A stretch of 64,000 nt of DNA from Hyphomicrobiales bacterium (GCA_900469965.1 UBZP01000014.1:325154-389153); one strand, 5' to 3'. Positions 9,112-18,831 are shown, counted from the stretch's first letter. The notes: a model not told the origin generated them from the sequence alone. Translations and numbers: made by a program.

Positions 9112-9555
9112 ATGACGGTTGGACAATTGAGCGGTGGCAAGGATCGGCAGCGGGGTTTCCTCGGGGCGTTCCTGCTCATGCTCGCGCTCGTCGTCGGCCA
9201 GTTCGTCACCCTCGAACGCAAGATCTCCTTCCGCGCCGCCGCCGATCCGGCGGTTTCGCGCGCGGCGGCGGACAAGGCCACCGGCAGCACGCGCCCGCTT
9301 TCGGCGGGCGGCGGATCGAACGGCAGCGACAGCTGGCACCTGACCGCGAGCGCCACCGAACGGCGCGCCGCCAAGGCGAAGGCGACCGGTGGCGGCGATC
9401 CGTGGCCGGAACTCGGTCTGCCGCTTTCCAGCCGGCCGGCGCCTGTGGCCGGGCTTGCCGAACTCGCACGTCTGGCGCTGCCGGACGCGGCGGTCCATTC
9501 CGCAGCACCCCGGCACCATTTTGACGGGCGGGCGCCCCCGCAAGGCGTCCTCTGA
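9112..9555 (+). CDS. Small single-pass membrane protein upstream of secDF
   Basis: 147 residues, with the start chosen at the ATG just before the hydrophobic segment; the open frame continues upstream without support. Residues 15-34 form one transmembrane helix with a positively charged lead (K-D-R-Q-R), suggesting N-in orientation. The remainder is Ala/Gly/Ser-rich, looks disordered and would face the periplasm. No family was recognised. Its place 109 bases before secDF on the same strand suggests co-transcription, but a link to protein export is only a guess. Being low in complexity, it could also be a spurious frame. Confidence 0.45.
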   Translation: MTVGQLSGGKDRQRGFLGAFLLMLALVVGQFVTLERKISFRAAADPAVSRAAADKATGSTRPLSAGGGSNGSDSWHLTASATERRAAKAKATGGGDPWPELGLPLSSRPAPVAGLAELARLALPDAAVHSAAPRHHFDGRAPPQGVL

Positions 9556-9664
9556 CGGCCCTTAAAGGGCCGCCACCGGCGCCACGGCGCGCCGAATTTC
9601 CGACGATATCCGAGCCTCGCGGCCCAGGGCCCGACGCTCTCTCGCACCTGAAGCGGACACTTCC

Positions 9665-12211
9665 ATGCGCACATCCAAATGGGCCCTCGCGGCCTATCTC
9701 GTCATCATCATCTTCGGCGTCCTCACCGCCGTTCCGAACATCCTGACGCCGTCGCAGCTCGAGCGCTTCGGCAGGTTCCTGCCGGCCAAGCCCGTGACGC
9801 TCGGCCTCGACCTGAAGGGCGGTTCGCATCTCGTCCTCGAGGTCGATTCCGCCGCCCTGACCAAGGCGCGCATGGACGTGCTGCTCAACGACGTCCGCGG
9901 CATCCTGCGGACCGCCGGCGAACGGGCCTCGGCCGCCCGGCTGAACGGCACCACCATCGTCGTGACCCCGTCGTCGCCGGAAGCGCGCGACAAGGTCCTG
10001 CCGGAGATCCGCAACCTCGCAGCCCCCGCCGGCGCGCTCGGCTTTGGGGCGAGCGCCTCCGACATCGACGTCCAGCAGCAGGGCGACACGATCAGCGTGA
10101 CCCTGACCGAGGCGGGCGTCGCCGACCGCATGACCGCGGCCGTCGACCAGAGCCTCGAGATCATCCGCCGCCGCGTCGACCAGGTCGGCGTCGCCGAGCC
10201 GCTGATCCAGCGCGTGGGCGGCGACCGCATCCTCGTCCAGCTGCCCGGCCTGCAGGACCCGACCCGGCTTCGCCAGCTGCTCGGCTCGACTGCGCAGATG
10301 AGCTTCCACATGCTGGATGCCTCCGTCGATCCGAACAGCGTGCCGCCCCGCGGCGTGACGATCCTGCCGGGCGCCAACGACGGCCAGAAATACGCCGTCG
10401 AGGATCGCGTGACGATCTCGGGCGACCGTCTGGCCGATGCCAAGGCCGGCTTCGACCAGCGCACCAACGAGCCGATCGTCTCGTTCACCTTCGACACGAC
10501 CGGCGCGCGCCAGTTCGGTGAAGTCACCAAGGCCAATGTCGGCCGTCCCTTCGCCATCGTCCTCGACGGCAAGGTGCTGACCGCACCCGTCATCCGCGAG
10601 CCCATCCTCGGCGGCCAGGGACAGATCAGCGGCAACTTCACCCCGCAGGAGGCGACGGTTCTTTCCGCGCTGCTGCGCTCGGGCGCCCTGCCGGCCCCGC
10701 TCACCATCATCGAGGAGCGCACCGTCGGCCCGAACCTCGGCAGCGACTCCATCCGCATGGGCCTCTATACCGGCCTCGCCGGCCTCGCCTTCGTCGTCGC
10801 CCTGATGGTCGGCCTCTACAGCGCCTGGGGCCTGATCGCCGTCGTCGGCCTGATCCTGCACACGATCATGACGATCGGCATCCTCGGCCTGCTCGGCTCG
10901 ACGCTGACCCTGCCCGGCATCGCCGGCATCATCCTCGGCATCGGCATGGCGGTCGACGCCAACATCCTCATCAACGCCCGTATCCGCGAGGAGACCGCCT
11001 CCGGCTCGGGCGCGATGAAGGCGCTCGACGTTGGCTTCAACAAGGCCTATGCGACGATCGTCGACGGCAACATGACGACGATGGTCGGCATGCTGCTGCT
11101 GTTCATGTTCGGCAGCGGCCCGGTCCGCGGCTTTGCGATCACCATGATCATCGGTATCGCGATTTCGATGTTCACCTCGATCACGGTCGTCCGCCTGCTG
11201 ATGCGCGAGGCCGTCGTTCGCCGCAAGATGAAGAAGATCGAGATCCATTCGATCCTCGGCGCGGTGCGCAGCATTCCGAGCTTCTCCTTCATGCGCGGCC
11301 GCTTCGTGGCGATCGGCGTCTCGGCCTTCCTGTCGATCAGCTCGATCATCCTGTTCTTCACCCCCGGCCTGAACTACGGCATCGACTTCGTCGGCGGCAT
11401 CCAGGTCGAGGCCACCTCGAAGACGCCGATCGATCTCGGCACGCTGCGCGAGGAGCTGGAGGGCCTGAACCTCGGCGAAGTGGCGCTGCAGGAGTTCGGG
11501 CACGGCACCTCGGTGCTGATCCGCGTCCAGCGGCAGCCCGGCAGCGAGGAGGCGCAGACGGCAGCGTTGAACCAGATCCGCCAGGGTGTGTCGGAGGTCA
11601 TTCCGGACGCGAGCTTCGAACGCACCGAAGTCGTTGGCCCGACCGTGAGCACCGAGCTCGCCCGCTCCGGCTTCATCGCCGTCGGTCTCGGCATGCTGGC
11701 GATCCTGATCTACATCTGGTGGCGCTTCGAATGGCACTTCGCCGTCGGCGCGATCGCGACGCTGATCCTGGACATCACCAAGATGATCGGCTTCTTCGCG
11801 CTGATGCAGATCGACTTCAACCTGACGGCGATCGCCGCCGTGCTGACGCTGATCGGCTACTCGGTCAACGACAAGGTCGTCGTCTACGACCGCATGCGCG
11901 AGAACCTGCGCAAGTACAAGTCGATGCCGTTCTCCGACCTGATCGACCTGTCGATCAACCAGGTGATCATGCGATGCATCTTCACCTCGGTCGCGGTGGC
12001 CGTTTCGCTCCTGCCGATGGCGATCTGGGGCGGCGACACCGTCAAGCCGTTCGCCTGGCCGATGGTCTTCGGCGTCATCGTCGCGACGTCCTCGTCGATC
12101 TACATCGGCGGCCCGATCCTCCTGTTCCTGTCGCGCTGGTGGAAGGACCGCGAGGGCAACCGCCTGCCGACGGCAGGCGGCCCGGAAGGACAGGTCATCG
12201 AGCAGAAATAG
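9665..12211 (+). CDS. secDF: Fused protein translocase subunit SecDF
   Basis: 848 residues joining SecD and SecF in one chain, as in many alphaproteobacteria. The SecD half has one N-terminal transmembrane helix, the conserved L-D-L-K-G-G motif near residue 45, the periplasmic P1 domain, and a five-helix bundle (about 360-510) with I-I-L-G-I-G-M-A-V-D-A-N. The SecF half starts near 540 with L-N-Y-G-I-D-F-V-G-G and ends with its own helices, including the G-Y-S-V-N-D motif. The protein uses the proton motive force to pull preproteins across the inner membrane with SecYEG/SecA. A hairpin follows the gene directly. Confidence 0.97.
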   Translation: MRTSKWALAAYLVIIIFGVLTAVPNILTPSQLERFGRFLPAKPVTLGLDLKGGSHLVLEVDSAALTKARMDVLLNDVRGILRTAGERASAARLNGTTIVVTPSSPEARDKVLPEIRNLAAPAGALGFGASASDIDVQQQGDTISVTLTEAGVADRMTAAVDQSLEIIRRRVDQVGVAEPLIQRVGGDRILVQLPGLQDPTRLRQLLGSTAQMSFHMLDASVDPNSVPPRGVTILPGANDGQKYAVEDRVTISGDRLADAKAGFDQRTNEPIVSFTFDTTGARQFGEVTKANVGRPFAIVLDGKVLTAPVIREPILGGQGQISGNFTPQEATVLSALLRSGALPAPLTIIEERTVGPNLGSDSIRMGLYTGLAGLAFVVALMVGLYSAWGLIAVVGLILHTIMTIGILGLLGSTLTLPGIAGIILGIGMAVDANILINARIREETASGSGAMKALDVGFNKAYATIVDGNMTTMVGMLLLFMFGSGPVRGFAITMIIGIAISMFTSITVVRLLMREAVVRRKMKKIEIHSILGAVRSIPSFSFMRGRFVAIGVSAFLSISSIILFFTPGLNYGIDFVGGIQVEATSKTPIDLGTLREELEGLNLGEVALQEFGHGTSVLIRVQRQPGSEEAQTAALNQIRQGVSEVIPDASFERTEVVGPTVSTELARSGFIAVGLGMLAILIYIWWRFEWHFAVGAIATLILDITKMIGFFALMQIDFNLTAIAAVLTLIGYSVNDKVVVYDRMRENLRKYKSMPFSDLIDLSINQVIMRCIFTSVAVAVSLLPMAIWGGDTVKPFAWPMVFGVIVATSSSIYIGGPILLFLSRWWKDREGNRLPTAGGPEGQVIEQK

Positions 12212-12215
12212 GAAA

Positions 12216-12237
12216 AAGGGGCGCTTCGGCGCCCCTT
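12216..12237 (+). terminator. Terminator hairpin after secDF
   Basis: AAGGGGCGC and GCGCCCCTT enclose a short TTCG loop, 5 bases after the secDF stop codon. The following T-run is weak, so termination may be incomplete. Confidence 0.6.
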
Positions 12238-12273
12238 GATCGTTCGGCCTACGATGGTCCGTTTGTAAAAGAG

Positions 12274-12305
12274 AACGCCGCGCGTCTGGCGGGACGCGCG
12301 GCGTT
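12274..12305 (-). terminator. Terminator hairpin after the chemoreceptor gene
   Basis: AACGCCGCGCGT pairs with ACGCGCGGCGTT around a short loop. Read leftward it is followed by CTCTTTTAC. It lies about 60 bases past the chemoreceptor stop and also faces secDF, so it may work in both directions. Confidence 0.6.
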
Positions 12306-12365
12306 GTTCTTGGGCGGTGCCTCCGGCCGAACCTTCGGCCGCGAGGGGAACCGGGAGCGGCCTGA

Positions 12366-13811
12366 CTATGCAGCCTTCCGGGCGCGATGGGCGCCGGCGT
12401 GCTGACGGTCGTCGCCGCCGAGGCGGAACTGGCCCACGAGCTGCGACAGCTGGTCGGCCTCCTGGGCGAGCGTGTGGCTGGAGGCGCTCGTCTGCTCGAC
12501 CATGGCCGCGTTCTGCTGGGTCATCTGGTCCATCTGGTTCACGGCGGTGTTGATCTCGTGCAGGCCGGTCGACTGTTCCTGCGTCGAGGCGGCGATCTCG
12601 CCGACGAGGCCGGAGATTTCGGTGATCTGCTGCAGGATGTCGGTCAGCGCCGATCCGGCCTGGCCCACCAGCGTCACGCCCTCGGCCACCTGCTGCGAGG
12701 AGGTCGCGACCAGGGTCTTGATGTCCTTGGCGGCATTCGCCGACCGCTGCGCCAGTTCGCGCACTTCCTGGGCCACGACCGCGAACCCCTTGCCGGCCTC
12801 GCCTGCGCGGGCCGCCTCGACGCCGGCGTTCAGCGCCAGGAGGTTCGTCTGGAAGGCGATCTCGTCGATCACGCCGATGATCTGGCCGATCTGGCTGGAG
12901 GACTGCTCGATCTGCGCCATCGCCGCGACGGCGTTCTCGACGACCACGCCGGACTTCTGCGCCTCGGAGCGGGCGACGGCGGTGACGCTCGCCACCTGGC
13001 GGGCGCCGTCGGCGGACTTCTTCACCGTGGAGGTGATCTGTTCCAGCGAGGCGGCCGTCTCCTCGAGCGATGCCGCCTGCTGCTCGGTGCGGCGCGACAG
13101 GTCGTCGGAGGCATGGCTGATCTCGCGCGAGCCGGAGACCATGCTCCGGATCGCGCTGGTGACCCCGCCCAGCATCTCCTGCAGCTTGTCGGCCGCGAGG
13201 TTGAAGTTCTTCTTCAGCGCGGCGGCCTTCGGCACGAAGTCCTCGGTGATGCGGTAGGTCATGTCGCCGGCGGCAAGCGCGGACAGCCCCGCAGCCAGCC
13301 CGTCGATGACGACGCGATCCTCCTCGGCGGCCGTCGCTGCGGCCTGCTGGGTCAGCATCTGCTCATGGATGTCGGTAAGCGAGCCGCAGGCGCGGATCGT
13401 CTTGCCGTCCGCCTGGTGCGCGCAGCCGCCGGTGGCGCGGAACCAGCGATAGGAGCCGTCGCGCATCTTCAGCCGGTAGGCGATGTTGTAGCGCGAGCGC
13501 CCGGACTTGTCCTCGAGGTGCTTGGCGAAGGCGGCAAAGGTGCCGGCGACGTCGTCGGGGTGCAGACGGCCCGACCAGGAATGCACGACGTTCGGAAACT
13601 CCTGCTCGCTCTCGTAGCCGATCATCCGGCGGAACTCGGCCGACCACGTCCACTTGCTCTCAGGATGCATGGCGTCGCCGTTCTTGAGCACCGCTTCCCA
13701 GAGGCCGACGCCGCAGGCTTCGTCCAGCAGCGCCGACCGCTCGCTCAGCGCCTGGTAGCGCGCTTTCAGTTCCTTCAATTCGGTGGCGGTTTTCGAACCC
13801 AGAAGCCCCAT
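12366..13811 (-). CDS. Soluble PAS-domain methyl-accepting chemotaxis protein
   Basis: 481 residues and no transmembrane segment, so it is cytoplasmic. The order is a short coiled N-terminus, a PAS domain (about 30-150, with the PAC-like [13 protein letters not shown] strand), a HAMP-like linker (about 165-215) and an MCP signalling domain (about 220-460). The hairpin tip is well conserved ([10 protein letters not shown]-x-L-A-Q-R-S). It would sense an internal or redox/energy cue and signal through CheA/CheW; no cofactor-binding His was identified in the PAS domain. There is no C-terminal CheR-docking pentapeptide. The upstream spacer (13812-13917) is AT-rich and probably carries the promoter. 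Confidence 0.92.
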   Translation of the reverse strand: MGLLGSKTATELKELKARYQALSERSALLDEACGVGLWEAVLKNGDAMHPESKWTWSAEFRRMIGYESEQEFPNVVHSWSGRLHPDDVAGTFAAFAKHLEDKSGRSRYNIAYRLKMRDGSYRWFRATGGCAHQADGKTIRACGSLTDIHEQMLTQQAAATAAEEDRVVIDGLAAGLSALAAGDMTYRITEDFVPKAAALKKNFNLAADKLQEMLGGVTSAIRSMVSGSREISHASDDLSRRTEQQAASLEETAASLEQITSTVKKSADGARQVASVTAVARSEAQKSGVVVENAVAAMAQIEQSSSQIGQIIGVIDEIAFQTNLLALNAGVEAARAGEAGKGFAVVAQEVRELAQRSANAAKDIKTLVATSSQQVAEGVTLVGQAGSALTDILQQITEISGLVGEIAASTQEQSTGLHEINTAVNQMDQMTQQNAAMVEQTSASSHTLAQEADQLSQLVGQFRLGGDDRQHAGAHRARKAA

Positions 13812-13917
13812 TGTCGCGATCCTTGCAGCCCTAAATGATTAACAGATCGCAATTGAATTAAGTTAAATTAGTTTTGAATTGTTTAATCAGGTTCGATGTG
13901 CGGGCGGCTCGATGCCG

Positions 13918-15045
13918 CTATCGCCGGAAGCGTCGCGGCGAGAACAGGGCGGGGTCGACTGCGTTCGCCTCGAAGGCTTCGGGCAGCGCCGTCCCGGTGA
14001 TCAGCGCCGCCGCAAGCGCGCCGATGGCAGGCGAGGTGAGGATGCCGTAGCCGCCCTGGCCGGCGAGCCAGAAGAAGGCGGGGTTGTCCGCCGCCGGCCC
14101 GATGACCGGCAGGCGGTCTGCGGAAAAGCTGCGCAGGCCGGCCCAGCTGCTGGCGATGCGGCTGACCTTCAGCGTGGTGGCCTCTTCGAGATAGTGGACG
14201 GCATAGGCGATATCGAGTTCCTCCGGCTGCGCGTCCGAGGCCTCGCACAGCGTCTCGTCGGCCGGCGAGACGAGCAGGCGGCCGGCATCCGGCTTGAAAT
14301 AGTAGGTCTCGTCGATCTCGTTGACCTCCGGCAGCGCGCCGGCGTCGATCTCCGCCGGCAGGTCGACGGTGATGGCGGTGCGACGATGCGGGACGATGCC
14401 GGCCGGAGCGACGCCGCAAAGGCTGGCGACGGTGTCCGCCCAGCCGCCCGCGGCATCGACGAGGACTGTGGCGGAGAACGTGCCCGCCGACGTCTCGATG
14501 CTCCAGCGACGGCCGTCGTGGCGCGCCCGCAGCAGTTCGGCGCCCGCGATCAGCTCCGCCCCCGCCCGCCGTGCCGTGCGGGCATAGCCCTGCAGCAGCT
14601 GGTCCACGTCGATATCCCAGTAGTCCGGGTCGAAATAGGCGGCGGCGACATGGCCGGGATCGAGGAAGGGCACGCGGCGGACGGCATCCTCGACGGTGAG
14701 GGCAACGACCGCGACGCCGTCGGCCTCCGCCGCAAGCCGCGCGCGTTCCACGGCATCCTCCCGCCCGGCGGGGCCGATCCAGAGACTGCCGCGGGCGGTC
14801 AGGAGGGGAACGGCGGCAAACCCTTCGGGCGGCTCGGCCATGAAGGCGTGGCTGATCCGGGCGAGCGCATTCACCGCCGGCGCATTGTCGCGCAGGGTGA
14901 ACTCGGCCGCCGAGCGCCCGGTGCTGTGGTAGCCGTTGGCCGCCTCCCGCTCGAGCACGACGACCGAGCGATGCGGCGCCAGGAAATGCGCCAGCGACAG
15001 GCCGGCGATTCCACCGCCGATGATGGCTACGTCATGATGCTGCAT
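13918..15045 (-). CDS. FAD-dependent amine/amino-acid oxidoreductase (DAO family)
   Basis: 375 residues. The N-terminus carries the Rossmann dinucleotide motif I-I-G-G-G-I-A-G-L-S-L (about residues 8-18) ending in an acidic strand (V-L-E-R-E) for the FAD ribose. The body fits the DAO fold of D-amino-acid dehydrogenase, glycine oxidase and sarcosine oxidase, and the C-terminal G-Q-G-G-Y-G-I motif is typical of that fold. Its neighbours are a LysR regulator and a periplasmic amino-acid binding protein on the same strand, so it may oxidise an imported amino acid or opine-like amine. The substrate is not deducible. Confidence 0.85.
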   Translation of the reverse strand: MQHHDVAIIGGGIAGLSLAHFLAPHRSVVVLEREAANGYHSTGRSAAEFTLRDNAPAVNALARISHAFMAEPPEGFAAVPLLTARGSLWIGPAGREDAVERARLAAEADGVAVVALTVEDAVRRVPFLDPGHVAAAYFDPDYWDIDVDQLLQGYARTARRAGAELIAGAELLRARHDGRRWSIETSAGTFSATVLVDAAGGWADTVASLCGVAPAGIVPHRRTAITVDLPAEIDAGALPEVNEIDETYYFKPDAGRLLVSPADETLCEASDAQPEELDIAYAVHYLEEATTLKVSRIASSWAGLRSFSADRLPVIGPAADNPAFFWLAGQGGYGILTSPAIGALAAALITGTALPEAFEANAVDPALFSPRRFRR

Positions 15046-15155
15046 GGTTCCGGCCCCGTTGGAGATGCGCCGCCGCGCTGCGGCTTTGCCATCGATCTAG
15101 GCGACCCGGGACCCGCGTTCAAATTTATAGGGATGAAGGTGAATATCGACGCAAT

Positions 15156-16100
15156 TTATGAGGCGGGATGCCGGAACAGCGGCACCTCGCCCACATGCGC
15201 CAGGAAGGCGCGCTCGGCGGGATTGAGGGCCGCCCCCGGATTGGTGATGCGGAAGGTCTCCGTCTGCGGCAGGTCTTCATAGGGCGGCAGCTGCCACAGT
15301 TCGCCCGCCGACAGGGCCGGGCGGGCGAGATGCACCGGCAGCATGCCGATGCCGGCATTGGCGATGACGAGCCGCAGCACCTCCTCGACGTTGAAGGCGA
15401 TCGCCCGCACCTGCTGGCCGAACGAGCCGACCGCCCTGACTGCCGTGACGGGCCCCATATGCGGGCCGCCGAGGACGTCGGAGATGAAGCTGACATAGGG
15501 CTCGCCCCGCAGTTCCTCGACGCGGACGTCCTCGCTGCCGAACAGCCGGTGGCCGCGGCCGCAGTAGAGCGCGTAGGTCTCGATGCAGAACGGCGCGCAG
15601 ACGAGACCCGCCGGGATGATGCCGTCCGAGATGCCGAGTGTCGCGATGCCGCGCTCCACCGCGCGGATCACGTCCGCCGTGGTCTCCACCCTGACGCCGG
15701 CCGTGACGCGCGGATGCAGGCGGAAGAAGGCGGCGAGCGCACGGTCCCAGTCCGGGTTCAGCGCATGGCTGACGGTGTGGATGGTGATATGGCCGGTGAC
15801 GTCCTGGCCGGTCGGCGCCATGGCTTCCGGCAGCCGCACGACGGCGGTGAAGATGTCGCGACAAAGCGCATGCAGCCGCTCGCCGGCTTCCGTCAGTTCG
15901 AACCGCCCCGGCCGGCGGTCGATCAGCTTGTGGCCGACGGTCTGCTCCAGCCGCTTCAAGGCCATGCTGACGGCCGGCTGCTGCAGCAGGAGCCGGTTGG
16001 CCGCCCGCGTGATGCTGCCTTCCTCCACCACCACGACGAAGGTGCGAAGCAGGTTCCAGTCGAGATTGTGGGCAAAGCGTTCGAGGCGGTTGGTCGGCAT
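15156..16100 (-). CDS. LysR family transcriptional regulator
   Basis: 314 residues from the ATG at 16100; an upstream in-frame start at 16145 is possible. The N-terminal winged helix (about 12-70) has the LysR pattern T-F-V-V-V-V-E-E-G-S-I-T-R-A-A, followed by Q-Q-P-A-V-S-M-A-L-K-R-L-E. The C-terminal two-lobe effector domain spans about 90-300. It sits between the binding-protein gene and the oxidase on the same strand, so those two genes are the likely targets. A dyad in the binding-protein promoter region (17043-17059) is a candidate site. The inducer is unknown. Confidence 0.9.
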   Translation of the reverse strand: MPTNRLERFAHNLDWNLLRTFVVVVEEGSITRAANRLLLQQPAVSMALKRLEQTVGHKLIDRRPGRFELTEAGERLHALCRDIFTAVVRLPEAMAPTGQDVTGHITIHTVSHALNPDWDRALAAFFRLHPRVTAGVRVETTADVIRAVERGIATLGISDGIIPAGLVCAPFCIETYALYCGRGHRLFGSEDVRVEELRGEPYVSFISDVLGGPHMGPVTAVRAVGSFGQQVRAIAFNVEEVLRLVIANAGIGMLPVHLARPALSAGELWQLPPYEDLPQTETFRITNPGAALNPAERAFLAHVGEVPLFRHPAS

Positions 16101-16183
16101 GGGATCCGAGAGCGAGCCGGAGCGTTGCGGGCGCAGGGCGGCCATCCTTCCCGCGTCGGGAGGGTGGCCGCCCGGGGCCGGCT

Positions 16184-16960
16184 CTACTTCATCGTATAGA
16201 CGTCGATTGCGAAGTACTTGTCGTTGATCTTCTGGTAGGTGCCGTCGGCGCGGATGTCCTTCAGCGCCTGGTTGATCCGCTCGCGCAGGGCATTGTCCTC
16301 CTGGCGCACGGCAATGCCGACGCCCTCGCCGACGAACTTCTTGTCGGTGATCGGCTCGCCGATCAGCTCACAGCAGCCCTTGCCGTCCTCGTTCTTCGTC
16401 ACCCAGTCGAGCAGCGGGATCATGTCGCCCACCTGCAGGTCCAGGCGGCCGTTCGCCATGTCCAGGTTGACCTCGTCCTGGGTCGGATAGAGCTTGATGT
16501 CGGCGTCGGGATAGACGGCGGCGATATAGTCGGCCTGGGTCGTGCCCGACTGGGCGCCGATCACCTTGCCCTTCATGCCCTCGTTGGTGAAGTCGGTGAT
16601 GCCCGCCCCCTTCGGCGCGGCATGGGTCATGGCGGCGAGATAGTAGGGGTCGGTGAAGGACACCTGCTTCTTGCGCTCGTCGGTGATGAACATCGAGGCG
16701 ATGATCATGTCGTATTTCTTCGCCTGCAGCCCGGGAATGATGCCATCCCAGTCCTGCGCGACGACCTCGCACTCGACCTTCATCTTCTCGCAGAGCGCAA
16801 GGCCGATGTCGACGTCGAATCCGGCCAGCTTGCCGGACGGTTCCTGGTAGTTGAAGGGCGGATAGGCGCCCTCCGTGCCGATCTTCAACGTCTCGGCCGA
16901 AGCCGTTGCGGAAAGAAGGCTGGCGGCGACAAGCGCCAGCAAGGCAATGCTCTTTTTCAT
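16184..16960 (-). CDS. Amino-acid ABC transporter substrate-binding protein (ArgT/HisJ-like)
   Basis: 258 residues with a 22-residue signal peptide ending S-A-T-A-S-A. An AAGGGGAA ribosome site lies 6-7 bases before the ATG. The fold is SBP family 3. It carries the hallmark G-T-E-G-A-Y-P-P-F-N start, the F-D-V-D-I-G-L-A-L segment and an internal Cys-Cys near residue 195 beside a likely disulphide partner. The pattern resembles lysine/arginine/ornithine, histidine and opine (octopine/nopaline) binding proteins. No permease or ATPase genes are adjacent, so it must share membrane components encoded elsewhere or act in sensing. Confidence 0.9.
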   Translation of the reverse strand: MKKSIALLALVAASLLSATASAETLKIGTEGAYPPFNYQEPSGKLAGFDVDIGLALCEKMKVECEVVAQDWDGIIPGLQAKKYDMIIASMFITDERKKQVSFTDPYYLAAMTHAAPKGAGITDFTNEGMKGKVIGAQSGTTQADYIAAVYPDADIKLYPTQDEVNLDMANGRLDLQVGDMIPLLDWVTKNEDGKGCCELIGEPITDKKFVGEGVGIAVRQEDNALRERINQALKDIRADGTYQKINDKYFAIDVYTMK

Positions 16961-17042
16961 GGTCGTTCCCCTTTTTCCCGGTGCCCTTCAAACGGGTAGG
17001 GCGAGCCTAGCGCTGCGCAAAGTATAAACGAAATAGATAGGC

Positions 17043-17059
17043 ATGATAGCGAATATCAT
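17043..17059. promoter_or_regulatory. Dyad upstream of the amino-acid binding protein gene
   Basis: ATGATA-N5-TATCAT, a perfect 6-bp inverted repeat about 83 bases before the start codon, in the only AT-rich part of this spacer. It is a plausible site for the adjacent LysR regulator, although its centre does not give the canonical T-N11-A. Confidence 0.4.
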
Positions 17060-17137
17060 TCACGTCAATGCGCAGCGGGACGGCGGCGGGCGCCATCCCG
17101 GCGGGGCAGAAGCCGATCTTGGGGGGCGCGGCGGCGC

Positions 17138-18124
17138 CTACCAGCGCTGATGAACGTAGGGTGCCACCAGCCGGTCGTAGATGCCGGCCGTTGCGGCCAT
17201 CACCTCGGCGGACAGCGGCGCGAGGTCGGCCGCCTTCGCGTTCGCCTCGGCCTGCGCGGCGTTGCGGGCGCCGGGGATGACGACGCTGACCGCCTCGTTC
17301 ATCAGGATCCATTTCAGCGCGAACGCGGCCATGCCGGCGCCCGCCGGCACCAGCTTGCGCACCTCCTCGACCGCCTGCAGCCCGACTTCGAGCGGAACGC
17401 CGGCGAAGGTCTCGCCGACGTCGAAGGCCTCGCCGTGGCGATTGTAGTTGCGGTGATCGTCGGCGGCGAAGGCGGTGTCGCGGGTGATCTTGCCGGACAG
17501 CAGCCCGCTTGCGAGCGGCACGCGCGCGATCACCGCGACGTTCCGGCGCTTTGCCTCCCTGAGGAACAGATGCGCCGGGCGCTGCCGGAAGATGTTGAAG
17601 ATGATCTGGATGCTGACGACGCCCGGATATTCGATCGCCTTCAGGCCTTCCTCGACCGTCGAGACGCTGACGCCGTAGTCGGCGATCTTGCCGGACGCCT
17701 TGATCTCCTCCAGCCCCTCGAACACCTCGGGCCGGTAGAACACCTCGGTCGGCGGGCAGTGAAGCTGGACGAGGTCCAGCCGGTCCACCTGCAGGTTCTG
17801 TCGGCTGCGGTCGATGAAGCCTTCGAGATTGGCCTTGGTATAGCCGTCGGCGGTATGCGGCGACAGCCGGCGACCGGCCTTGGTCGCCACCATCGGCCGG
17901 GTGCCGCCGCGCGCCTTCAGCACCTCGGCGATGATCTTTTCCGACCGGCCGTCGCCATAGACGTCGGCGGTGTCGATGAAGGTCATGCCGGCGTCGAGCG
18001 CCGCGTTCAGGGCCGCGCGCCCGTCCGCCTCGCTGACGTCGCCCCAGGATCCGCCGATCTGCCAGGCGCCGAAGCCGATGTCGGTGGTGGTGAAGGCGGT
18101 GCGTCCGAACTGCCGGTGTCTCAT
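17138..18124 (-). CDS. Aldo/keto reductase
   Basis: 328 residues; the ATG at 18124 has a GGGAGA ribosome site and is preferred to an upstream frame extension. The catalytic tetrad is visible: Asp and Tyr in F-I-D-T-A-D-V-Y-G near residues 50-57, Lys in V-A-T-K-A-G near 85 and His in L-V-Q-L-H-C near 125. This is a TIM-barrel NADPH-dependent oxidoreductase resembling the general-stress / L-glyceraldehyde-reductase type subgroup. The substrate is not predictable. It is on the same strand as hutD, 70 bases downstream, and could be read through from it. Confidence 0.88.
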   Translation of the reverse strand: MRHRQFGRTAFTTTDIGFGAWQIGGSWGDVSEADGRAALNAALDAGMTFIDTADVYGDGRSEKIIAEVLKARGGTRPMVATKAGRRLSPHTADGYTKANLEGFIDRSRQNLQVDRLDLVQLHCPPTEVFYRPEVFEGLEEIKASGKIADYGVSVSTVEEGLKAIEYPGVVSIQIIFNIFRQRPAHLFLREAKRRNVAVIARVPLASGLLSGKITRDTAFAADDHRNYNRHGEAFDVGETFAGVPLEVGLQAVEEVRKLVPAGAGMAAFALKWILMNEAVSVVIPGARNAAQAEANAKAADLAPLSAEVMAATAGIYDRLVAPYVHQRW

Positions 18125-18194
18125 CTCACGTCTCCCATCTGTGGATGTGCCGGTGTAGCGCCGGCGCACCCTCCCGACAAGTCCGCGCGAGCGG

Positions 18195-18791
18195 CTATGC
18201 GTGGATGCGGTCGATGCCGATCAGGCAGGCGTCGCCCGGCGCCTGGCCGAGGGGGACGCGGAGATCGCATCGCCCCTCGACGAGCAGCACGTCGAGGGGG
18301 GCAAGCCCGAACGGAGTGTCGCCGGACACGACCGCGAGGTCTGCCAGCGCCAGCAGCAGGGTCCAGTCGTGCGACGTCGCAATCCGCTGCCCTGCGCCGG
18401 GCGAGACGCGCTCCAGCGTGTGGGCGAACAGGCCGCGCCGCGTCATCACGTTCAGGTCGGTGATCGGCCCGCCGGTCAGCCGGGCGAAGGTCGGCGCATC
18501 GGCGGGAAAGGCGAGGGGAGCCCCGTGGGGTCCGAGGACCTGCCGCCCGATGCCGTCGATCTCCAGTTCCATGCCGTCGCCGGACAGGACGGCAAGCGTC
18601 CGGTCGACGTCCGGAAAGCTCGAGAACGGCCCGTCGCTCGCGACCGTCGCCATGCTCACCCGCCAACCGAAACCGGCCAGATCGCTGCCCTCCGGATAGA
18701 CGGCCACCTCCACCGTCTCCCCGCCGCCGTTCTTCCACGGCATGCGGCGATGGCGGCTGCTGGCGAGGATTTTCGGTTCCGGCTGACGCAT
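18195..18791 (-). CDS. hutD: HutD family protein
   Basis: 198 residues. The start has the conserved M-P-W-K-N-G-G-G-E-T stretch (about residues 17-26) that defines HutD/Ves-type cupins. Two jelly-roll halves follow. In Pseudomonas, HutD is associated with histidine utilisation and proposed to bind a pathway intermediate (formylglutamate or urocanate) and set an upper limit on hut expression; it is not an enzyme of the pathway. Here it is on the same strand as hutIHGU but is cut off from hutU by the divergently placed phd-vapC pair, so it needs its own promoter or read-through across that pair. Confidence 0.85.
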   Translation of the reverse strand: MRQPEPKILASSRHRRMPWKNGGGETVEVAVYPEGSDLAGFGWRVSMATVASDGPFSSFPDVDRTLAVLSGDGMELEIDGIGRQVLGPHGAPLAFPADAPTFARLTGGPITDLNVMTRRGLFAHTLERVSPGAGQRIATSHDWTLLLALADLAVVSGDTPFGLAPLDVLLVEGRCDLRVPLGQAPGDACLIGIDRIHA

Positions 18792-18801
18792 GCGCTGTTC
18801 C

Positions 18802-18831
18802 TTGACACGGTGTCGATTTAAACTAAGTTTA
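18802..18831 (+). promoter_or_regulatory. Promoter and operator of the phd-vapC pair
   Basis: A consensus -35 TTGACA at 18802-18807 is followed after 16 bases by a weak -10 (TAAGTT, 18824-18829). A perfect 13-bp palindrome TAAACT-A-AGTTTA (18819-18831) covers the -10, as expected for an antitoxin-autorepressed operon. ACTAAG recurs just downstream at about 18835-18841. Confidence 0.6.
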
